NCBI RefSeq assembly: GCF_026151205.1 | Contig: NC_087080.1 | Location: 1,420,879 to 1,484,878 of the forward strand | Direction: 5' to 3' | DNA: 64,000 nucleotides | Source: Bolinopsis microptera | Lineage: Eukaryota > Ctenophora > Tentaculata > Lobata > Bolinopsidae | Shown here: piece by piece, positions 55,110-64,000 of the stretch | Layout of the letters: each line of letters starts with the position of its first letter | Position numbering within the stretch: position 1 is the stretch's first letter | Translations under genes and position numbers: made by a program | The notes under the pieces: generated by a model | The model's input: the letters and a program-made list of their open reading frames with translations, nothing else | Database searches by the model: none | Told to the model about the DNA's origin: nothing

Positions 55110-55254
55110 GTTTGTTTGAATTTCCCCCTACACCGACATTATATGAGAACAAATTAGTCACAATGATTAAATGAGTTATATACGTAAATACATATTATAT
55201 TGACAATATAAACAATACAAATAGTACTAAGTGTACAATACTTCACTCTATCAG

Positions 55255-58200
55255 GAGGTAAGATAAGGTGGAGATCTGACGGTAGATGTGGTAGTATTAA
55301 TCCCCTCCCTGATAACAGTCCTGCTGAGTGTGACCCTGATGGGGAGGACCCGTGTTGTAACAGGTGGTGGGGTGGTATGTGTGGTAACATAGCTGAGCAC
55401 TGCTCTTGTTCTGGCTGTGTAGACTTCAGTGTTATATATAAGGACTGGAGAGAATCAGGAGGTAAGAGAAAGTGGAGGTATGACGGTTACTGTGGTATTA
55501 AATATCCCCTCCCTGATAACAGTCCTGCTGAGTGTGACCCTGATGGGGAGAACCCGTGTTGTAATGGCGGGTATAATGTTGGTAGAGGTGACGACGAGTT
55601 TCCTGGTGTGTGTGGTAACACGGCTTGGTACTGCTCTTGTCCTGACTGTGTAGACTACAGAATAGTGAGCGAACTGAGAAAATCAGGAGAAAATTGTACA
55701 TTAGCAACAGTAGGCGGGTTTCTGAAAAATGTGTGTTTCAATGAAAAGAGGAAACGATACAACTTCAAGTGTACCCACTCTGATGTGTACTTTAAAGAGA
55801 AAAGAGGGAATCGGCGTGTTTCTACAGTGTGTGAGAACGATCCCCACGTGTATCAGGCATGTGGGTTCAACACAGAAATAACAAACACGGATGTACTGTG
55901 TGGAGGCCTGTTTTGCAATAACACATATATCAGATGTGTTAAGAACTGTAGTGTATATAATGATTGTTCTGTAAAGCATGACCCACAACAGTACACTGGA
56001 ACTAGTCATGCTATTACTTCTACTCCTTATCCTACTACTGAGCCTAGAGCGTACCCAACAACAGAACTCTGTAATGATAAATGTGACGACACTAGATGTA
56101 TAGATGAAAGTGATTGTAACGGGTATGAATACGGAGTTAACTGCACATATAGTGGGAGGAAGATGTATGTTCCTGTATACGGGATATGTGCCGGATACAG
56201 TCTCTGTGATAACAGAGAGGATGAACAGGACTGTAAAGTAACTGAAACTACCCCAGCACACTCGTGTACACATTACATCAGTAAAGTGGGGTATTATAAC
56301 CAGATTAGAACAGTACCTATATTCAACTATACTAGGTGCCCAGTATTTGATATAAAGAAGGAAATCTATCCATACTGTCTCAACTATCTAGATCAGACTA
56401 ACTGTTCTGATAGTGAGCGAGTAGGAGGGTATTGTCCTATTAATGGGTATTTGTCGAGCGTTTCTAAGTACATGTTGTGTTATGAAAATGATGAGAAGAC
56501 TAGTTTACCAGTAAAGTTATGTGACGATGACTTTCAAAACAACTGTATATCACCGTCTACTTCAACTGATTGTAGAGTACACAAACACAGGATGTGTGAC
56601 GGAGTGTGGGATTGTACTGATGGAAGTGACGAACTTCATGACATATGTGAATACATGACGAAGGAATTTCAATGTGTCCGTAGGTTTACCTTAGAAATAA
56701 AAATGTTCGGAATACCAGTTTCGTGGATAATGGATACTGAGACGGATTGTATGGACGGGTTAGATGAACAGGCTGAGGATTTGAATTTCTGTGACAATCA
56801 AATTGACGAAACCTATCGATTTAAAGAAAGTTATGAAACTTGTGATAACGTCTATCTGTGTCCAAAAGGTGATAAATCATACGTTCAATTCGAACAACTC
56901 TGTGATGGAGTGGAGACGTGTGGTGACGGTGCAGAGAATGGGGTTTGTAGGATCGCTAGAGATTTCCCAACGATCAATAAGACTGCTCTTTATCACGGAG
57001 GATTGCGAAATGTAAGCATTGACTCCAACTGTGAAGTAAAAGAATTCATACGACCCTGGATTGATGTATTCGGAATAAAGTCAGAGTTAATCGTTCCGAC
57101 CTCTAAGGTTAATTGCAGCAATTTATTTGGTGAATATTACCTGTTTCTCAGTTGCATGGATCTATGTTCAGATGCCCCATGTCCTCTAAATAAAAACAGA
57201 ACATTGTTGTACAATTCATGTCCTGGACAATATCCTGACCGAATATATACTCTTGCTAACAACTCTTTTCTAACGTTTGTTGACAAATCAAATCAAGACC
57301 TATTTCACCAGACTATTTCCAATGCAATAATAGTAGATGTATTGAATACAATCAAGTGTGTGATCTTGTAAATGATTGCGGGGACATGAGTGACGAAGCA
57401 AACTGTTCAAATAACATGATCTGCGAAGACACTTTAAACTCAACTAATCATCAATTCATTTCCTTATCACAGAGATGTGATGGTATGTATGATTGCTTTG
57501 ACCTTTCAGACGAATGCAATGATGCTTGTAGGAAAAGAATACTTAAAAACTGGATATTGCAAGTATTGTGCTGGGTCATGGGTGTGCTAGCATTGATCTT
57601 CAACTCGTACACCGTATTCTGTGGGCTGAAAACTCTTCAGGATAGTGGGACTAGAAGTATGTTAACTAATAAGGCAATGGTCAGTCTTATCGGATCAGGG
57701 GATCTATTTATTGGATTATACTTAATTATGTTGTCTTTCTATGATAGTTTTGTATATGGGAACGGGTTTTGCAGACATCAAGCCGATTGGTACACCGGAA
57801 CAGCATGCTCCATATTAGGGGTCATCAGCACAGTTGGATCACAAGTGTCCCTTTTTGCAATGGCATCCTTGAGTATCATAAGAATGCACAAGCTCACTTT
57901 CAAGAAAATGAGTATTCCATGCCCTGTTAACAGAAATTCCGTCATCAAGGTTGGTTTCTTGGTAACGGGTATTATCACTGCTTCACTAGCTATAGCTGTT
58001 ACACCATTAATGCCTTCATTAGAGGAATATTTTGTACAAGGAATGTACTATGACCCCGCCTACAAAGTGTTCATTGGCTTCCCCAACAAAGAGAAACATG
58101 TTAAAGTTCTTCAAGCACATTACAATACCACTAACAGTAACATCACTATGGATTTAACCTGGAAACAAATCAGTGATAAGGTGGACGGTATGTTCACTCA

Positions 58201-58891
58201 GCAACATGGACTTTTGAGTAGACATCCAGTTCATTTCTATGGTAATGACGGTGTTTGCTTATTCAAGTACTTTGTTCGGAGTGACGATGCAAGAAGAATC
58301 AGACAAACGATACAAAATATAGCAGACATAACTGATCAAAAAGGAGATCCAGTAGTTTGGCTTATGCTTGGTGTGAACTTAGTCTGCTTCATCATCATTT
58401 CTGTTTGCTACATAGTTATTTATATCCAGACAAGGATTTCTTCACGGAGATCAGGACAGCGTCATAACCCAGAAAGAGTTAGGGAAAATAGGTCTATACA
58501 GAATAAAATTACTCTTATTGTTGCGACTGATTTCCTTTGCTGGGTACCATTCATTGTTATAAGCGGTATGCATAATCTTGAATTTTTCGATGCTACTGAA
58601 TGGTATGTGACGTATGCGATGATAGCTCTTCCACTTAACTCTGTTATCAACCCGCTGATATACGAAAAAACATTAGCAGAGTTCCTAGGCAGAAAGTTGG
58701 GGGAGGTAAAAAGACTTATCAGGTTAAGTATCTCTGCAGTTATGTCTTCCGTTGCAAGATTCATTCAGTCAAGGAGTGAAGACATACAGAGCGGGAACAA
58801 TGATCTAGATGTCATACAGATGGAACATATAAGAGTACAAGAGGATCAGGAACTTTCAAATCAAGTATTAGCTGAGACAGAAAATCGGTGA
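55255..58891 (+). pseudogene. Exon 7 (copy B): hevein-like, LDLa and 7TM, with 1-bp deletion
   Basis: Open from the acceptor ctctatcag to about 57371, then continued in another frame from 57356 to the stop at 58891. The modules are as in copy A. The second hevein-like module has an insertion (NGGYNVGRGDDEFPG), and a Thr/Pro-rich insert (HAITSTPYPTTEPRAYPTTE) precedes the first LDLa. Many patches differ in protein up to about 56850. Beyond that the two copies are almost identical to the stop. Confidence 0.88.
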
Positions 58892-58944
58892 AGTGTTTAC
58901 TCTATGATAATTGATACTGTAACTCGTAGTCGTACATGTTAGAA

Positions 58945-59130
58945 GATAGAAGATCAATCCCGGCATGCGCAGGGATTGAATTTCAATTTTTCCCCGCGAC
59001 GTGCGGCCGGAAAAATTGATAATAATTTCGAGAGCGAAGCACGAGGGATTATTGTGAAATAACCCCGATGTGCTTTGCCTTCAGCACGAGGGGTTATTTT
59101 AATATAACTGAAGCGTGCCGGTGTTATGTG
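58945..59130. repeat. Run of hairpins, 3' of copy B
   Basis: Homologous to 18480-18660 with small differences. The AATAACCCC/GGGGTTATT stem is intact. Confidence 0.72.
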
Positions 59131-59756
59131 TTATAAACCCCTCCGGATTAGTGCTAGGATCAACAAATTTGACATTTTACTCTTAATTCTAGCTATATGA
59201 GATCAGTATGGAAAATATGAAATGGAATTGGGGAGTATATTATACTACTAAATATATAAAACTAAGGTATACTACGACATTTGAAATTGGCGTTCTATTT
59301 AAACATTATTCCTCAGTCAGAACGTTGAATGAATATCGATAAGGGGCGTCGAGTTAAGCCTGCAAGCGATAAAAGGTGGAGCTAATAATGATATCGTTTC
59401 ATGAAGTTCATCAAAGTAGACGACTATAATACATGGCTTATATCAAACAGGGCAATTTTGCTACGACAAAATTAACCGGACAAATGTAACCGTCGAGACA
59501 AATTCTGGAACTGGTCCAAGTAATGTAAGAGTACAAGTAATTATGTAAGCAGTGTGCTGGAATTTTGCCAGCGCCTGCAATTAAACCGATACGTAGATCA
59601 AGTGTATTTATAGTTCTTACGTTTAAGCCATAGGTGATCACGAGAAATTTTTTACCAATGCGCGTCGTAGTAGTTAGTCACGTGATACACGTCATCAAAA
59701 CTCACAGCGGGAGCCGGGATAATCATAATCTTATTCTAACCTGGAGGGGTTTATAA
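59131..59756. mobile_element. Candidate MITE, copy B
   Basis: Second copy of 18661-19291 with the same TTATAAACCCCTCC ends, a few bases shorter. Confidence 0.55.
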
Positions 59757-60255
59757 TATTATCATCTGCTATGTTTTATTCTATAATGGGGCTCTGAATT
59801 ATGATTCATTCATTTTTGAAGAGTTGTACCTTTCATCATGACAGAATGCCAATTAAACTGGTATCAAGACTGCTTTACAATCCTAAAGGCAACTTTAACT
59901 GTGCTCAGCTATGTTTTTTAAAATAAGCTCCATTTTGATAGTTTCAACAATATCTAATCTTGTGTGAGTTTTTGACTTTTAATAGATAATAATCATTATA
60001 TATATTTGTAGGTAAACATTGGCTGGTACATCAGGCCGGTCCCTGACCAACTTATTAAACTGATATCAAGACTGAATACTAATGCTCTAATGATGAGTTA
60101 AACTATGTTAATTGAATGTCTTACTAATTAAGTTTTACATTCTTTATTCCTCGAAATACTTAAGAGTGCACGACAGAAAGTCTAACACTAACAGGACCAC
60201 TATTTAGATGGAGCTGTTTTAGTTTATTTGCTTACTTTTCATCGGCTTTAAATAT

Positions 60256-62189
60256 CACAGTGCTGGCAAGCACGACCGTTGCATTTATTGTGGGTATACT
60301 ATGTACCCCATTTACTATTATACCCCCTTTACTATTATACCCCCTTTACTATTAAACCCCCTTTACTATTATACCCCCTTTGGTACACGTTACAAGTCTC
60401 TTTCGTGCACGCGAAGCGTGCACTCCGGCCGGAGGCGGCGGCCGAAGCCGCCGCCTCCGGCAGGAGTTTTTCAGGCATTAAGACTCATCGGAAGTCGTTC
60501 AGCAGATTTATTTTTAGTTCAAAACATTCTAATTTGATGTCAAAGATGACAGGAATAAAAATAGTTATGTTGAGATTTTCAAGAAATTTGCATAAAATAC
60601 TCGCCAGCACTGTTATACGAAATTCGGTAAAAAACCCAAAATCGCCATATTCAGGTGCCTTAAAAACCATGTTAAAATTGAGTTACAGATCTGAAATTTT
60701 TCAGGGCGTCTAGACGATGACCAAATCGACTGCAAAAAAAAGTTTCAGGTCTCAGGATCATCGGGAAATGGGTTTTCTAGAACCCCTGTTTTACGATAGA
60801 TTGTCGTGATACATACATACCTATATACATATATTCAGGGATAGACGCTTTGCCAGTCAATTGTAGCCTGTATTTAATTGTCCATAGATTCAAAAGTATA
60901 AAAGATACAGCCATTTCCGACCACAGGTCTTGAAAATAATTGTTTACACTTTAGTTTACATTGTATAAAAAAATTATTTGACGTCATGAACACCCCTTGA
61001 TGACGTCATCAAGTTAACCGTTTTTAAAACTTGATTTTTGACAAAGTAATAACTTTTAAGATTAATTTTAAACCATTAAGGAGTAATTTTATTCAAAATC
61101 TGAGGAAATTTTCATCTTAGATAATTGTTCAAGCATTCTGAAATCTACCGGAAAGTTTTTCTAGCTTGCTCCTTCATAAAGATATTCGTCATTGAAGTTT
61201 GTGCTTTTTTGAAGAATTATTTTATAAAAACGTCAATTTTGCGATTTAGTATTCTCTGGTGTTGGGCATGCCTTGGGTCGTGGAGCTCAGTTCTGCTTCC
61301 TATAGGTATAAATTGTGCATTAGGGCTAGTTTTAAAGTTGAAATAGAAAATTTGCACACGTGGGGACACGCCCAAATTGATAGAAAATTGCTAAAATCAC
61401 TGAAAATTGCTGTTTTCGTCATTTTCTGTCAACTTTAGAGTGCCGTTGTGATTACAGTTCTTGTTGAAATACTTTGAAACTTTGCATGCTTATCAAACTA
61501 TATATAAAACAATTACATGCAAAAATTTACGGCGATTCAATATTGGATGCGCACGCAACGTCCGCTCAAAGTTTGCACGTGCGAAAGGTGAGAATTTTGC
61601 TCATTCGTGATTTCCAACAAATTCTGCTTTTTAATGTCATTATGTATGAATTTAATGCCAACTTGAATGAGTATAAAGTGGCATATTCAGTCAGTGATCG
61701 ACCGATATGCTTACCTAAACACAAGGAAATGTTTTAAAAGGAAAAATTTCGAAATCGTTGAAACTTCCTCCTTATTAATATTAATGAAGATATCAGTTTA
61801 TATTTCGACTTTATAAAGTACCCTGACATTATAATCAAAAAGAGATGATATTTTACCAAAACCCATAATCATGGGTAGAGTGGACCGCTGCCAGTGTCTC
61901 TCTTTACCAAACAAAAGGAAATGATATTAATTTGATTGACCGTTCTCAAATGCAAATGATACCGAGAATGAAATCGGTCCCTCGCTTTTCCCATTCATTT
62001 ACAATTGTAATAGATTAAGAAGAACTACCCAAAGGCATCTGTGGGGGAAAAGCGAGGCGACCGATTTCATTCTCGGTATCATTTTGCATTTGAGAACGGT
62101 CAATCAAATTAATATCATTTCCTTTTGTTTGGTAAAGAGAGACACTGGCAGCGGTCCACTCTACCCATGATTATGGGTTTTGGTAAAAT
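60256..62189. mobile_element. 1.9-kb insertion unique to copy B
   Basis: Copy A joins ctttaaatat directly to ttaaac at 20788. The block starts with a 15-bp array (tatacccccttt type, 60303-60380) and two strong GC hairpins (60405-60423 and 60429-60460), then 1.4 kb of AT-rich sequence without a convincing ORF, and ends with a small fold-back element (61850-62189). The two block ends are not inverted repeats of each other, so it may hold more than one insertion. Confidence 0.6.
61850..62189. mobile_element. 340-bp fold-back MITE
   Basis: Near-perfect inverted arms of about 143 bp (61850-61991 and 62045-62189) with ends ATTTTACCAAAACCCATAAT and its complement, around a 53-bp spacer. No ORF. Confidence 0.85.
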
Positions 62190-63217
62190 TTAAACTACGT
62201 ATTTATCGATGATCATTTTTTTTGGAATTCGTTGTTTTATTTTTGTAAAATTACAAAATAACATTGTTTATCGAGAACAAATTAAAAAAGTTTTTCTCAG
62301 ATAACAATTGGACCCTTGCTTAAGCTAAACCACATTCAATTCAATTTGATGTGCTGAAAACAGGAAAGTTCTATATCCGTTGCTCATAAGGTTCAATTAA
62401 AAATAAAATAATTTTAAGTTCCATCCCGTCTATCCTGATGCCACGGTTATATTTAAAATTGGCTATTTTAGTAAAAAGGAGTAATTTTAGTGGTTTGAGA
62501 TTCGTTGTTCATACATGAATTGCATAAAGGCATTTTGTTTATTTGGTGTAATGAAAATTACTAAAAATTCCAGTCATTGACTGTGCTTGAATGATTTATG
62601 TGTAAGATACATCTCCTTAAGTTTAGCAGATTATTTATATAAGAAATGTATCCGAATTATAGAAGAAGCTTACGTTTAATTAACAAATGAAGCTTTTTGT
62701 GTTCAAACCAAGGGATAGTTCGACAAGGTTGATGACATTCCATGAAGGTGTCTAATCAGAACACCACAGAAGAAACACCTGATAGCAGATCGGCCAATCA
62801 CAGTCTCAGACGGTGGTCTATGGATCGTAAGAATGGATAATGAGCGGCAGAGTTTAAAGATAATGAGCAGCAGACACAGGACTCTGTGAGATTCGGAGAC
62901 GATATATGGGGATGACGATCGGAAGATAGAGCAGTCTAAGCCAGCAGCCGATAGGGTTGTTCCAGTACTCAGGGGCAAGTAGGCCGGTTTCGACCAGCTA
63001 CGCTATGTTTTGATAAGCTTGCTAGTCGTAGTAATCCAGTAAGTTCTTTTTCTTAATTTGATGTGAGCGTTTAATTTAGCTGTCTTGCTTCTAAATTAGG
63101 AGTTCAGACGTGAATTTATAATAATATTGTTTTCAATTGTCTATTCCAGTTTCCTCCATTCATCTAAATCAATGCAGCTAGTAACAAGTAATTTCTATCC
63201 AGGTTTAACCCATATAA
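62190..63217. repeat. Copy of the flank and 700-bp repeat
   Basis: Matches 20789-21830 of copy A, including the caagggatagttcg block. Similarity ends at tttctatccaggtttaacc, the right limit of the duplicated block in this window. Confidence 0.82.
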
Positions 63218-63510
63218 TACCAACAACTCTAAACGTTCGAATTTTTTGACGAAATTTTGTTTCCAAAGCACTAAGACACCAACTCCGACGATGCAATAAT
63301 AATTTTGAAAAAATTTATATTTTTTATAACTTTTTCGACCCGTACTTTTAAAAGGTCATTGTTGGAGCTTGCCTTTTTGGAAAATTGTATCGTACTTTTA
63401 AAATTACATCATATTTTAAAGATGTACTTTTAAAAGTACGGGTTTAATAAATGATGTACTTTTAAAAGTACGGGTTTAATGAATAGTGTACTTTTGGAGG
63501 TACATTAGTG
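63218..63510. repeat. 32-bp repeat with GTACTTTTAAAAGTAC palindrome
   Basis: Two perfect 16-bp palindromes at 63424-63439 and 63456-63471, with related cgtacttttaaaa pieces at about 63341 and 63391. No gene. Confidence 0.7.
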
Positions 63511-64000
63511 GGGGGGGGGGGGGGGGTGGGGAGGGGGTGGGGTGACAATGTCTCCAATGACTCCCGCAACTTATCTTTTCGAAAAAGACAAAAAACATTG
63601 GAGACATTGGAGACACAGCTTTTGGAGACATTGGAGACATTGGGGACACAGCTTTTGGAGACATTGGAGACATTGGGGACATTGAAGACATTGGAGACGT
63701 TGGGGACATTAGGGACATAAAATGGATATTAGGGGCATTGGAGACATTAGAGACACAGATTTTGGAGACTCCTCCTCCTCCTCCTCCTCCTCCTCCTCCT
63801 CCTCCTCCTCCTCCTCCTCCTCTTCTTCCACCTCCCTCCTCAGTTCTCCTCAGTCGTTCTCCTCCTCCTGGGTCCTCCTCCTTCTCATCCTCCTCCTGGG
63901 TCCTTCTCCTCCTCTTCATCCTCCTCCTCTTCCTCCTCAATCATCAGTCCTCCTCCTCCTCAGTCCTCCCCAAGTCCCCCTCCTCCTCAGTCCTCCCCAG
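63511..64000. repeat. Simple sequence: poly-G, ttggagaca minisatellite, (ctc)n
   Basis: A G18 run at about 63510, then a 9- to 12-bp array (acattggagacattgggg) at 63595-63760, then (tcc)n/(ctc)n to the window end. Long ORFs on either strand here are low-complexity artefacts. Confidence 0.9.

Larger units (their letters stand above)
42765..58891 (+). pseudogene. Receptor copy B, frameshifted in the LDLa region
   Basis: Exons by comparison with copy A: 42765-42837, 43014-43064, 50080-50163, 50467-50550, 52067-52132, 54885-55109 and 55255-58891. All junctions keep GT-AG and phase 1. The sum is 4220 nt, one short of a multiple of three, because one G is missing near 57310 (copy A has ccaggac, copy B ccagac). 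Translation in the first frame ends soon after, before the last two LDLa modules and the 7TM domain. The rest (57356-58891) stays open and almost identical to copy A, so the lesion is recent or a base-calling error. If real, it would give a secreted ectodomain. Confidence 0.7.

Noticed and set aside
561..63217. The two receptor copies as mis-assembled haplotypes
   Set aside because: Not fully excluded, but protein divergence in the ectodomain and many unshared insertions exceed what I would expect between alleles; left as a test in the findings.
63476..63940. 154-codon minus-strand ORF rich in Arg, Glu, Gly and Met-Ser-Pro
   Set aside because: Translation of microsatellites (ctc)n, poly-G and the ttggagaca array.
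1..64000. CRISPR arrays, operons or bacterial promoters
   Set aside because: Spliced genes and animal-type transposons show the DNA is eukaryotic; the direct repeats seen lack unique spacers of regular size.

Overview
The window is nuclear DNA of an invertebrate animal. Genes have GT-AG introns, the main gene is a class A (rhodopsin-like) seven-helix receptor with LDL-receptor class A modules, and non-LTR, LTR and DNA transposons are abundant. The sequence does not fix the phylum. An early-branching animal such as a cnidarian, sponge or ctenophore would fit, but that is a guess.

The backbone is a duplicated locus of about 20 kb. Copy A runs from about 561 to past 21,300, with its gene at 839-18421. 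Copy B runs from about 42,473 to 63,217, with its gene at 42765-58891. Each copy can be read as a spliced gene: a signal-peptide exon, several tiny phase-1 exons, an exon of 27-bp repeats (18 units in A, 8 in B), and one large exon with two hevein-like Cys-rich modules, LDLa modules and the 7TM domain. Copy A reads through in frame (about 1493 residues in my model). Copy B has a one-base deletion near 57310 that breaks it. The two proteins differ in clustered, mostly amino-acid-changing patches in the distal ectodomain. The adjoining introns and the whole membrane domain are almost identical. This looks like a diversifying receptor family and is the most interesting biology here.

The introns and flanks of the two copies carry different insertions, so each often shows the other's empty site. 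Copy A has a pogo-like relic (2303-3182), a reverse-transcriptase fragment, an intact Ty3/Gypsy element (7393-12348) and a 998-bp insertion (19638-20635). Copy B has two nested long-TIR elements (43946-50043), a GC-rich fold-back element (52275-54808) and a 1.9-kb insertion (60256-62189). A roughly 200-bp interspersed repeat sits in the introns of both copies.

Between the copies are a satellite with alternating 666/680-bp units (22414-25368) split by a LINE (25369-28667), CRE-bearing tandem repeats (29588-29990), a TTAA-flanked fold-back element (30900-32024), and two convergent LINEs (35776-38680 plus, 38675-about 40300 minus). There are also two minus-strand acidic coding segments (34915-35403 and about 40300-41116) that may be pieces of one host gene interrupted by these LINEs. 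The right end (63218-64000) is simple sequence.
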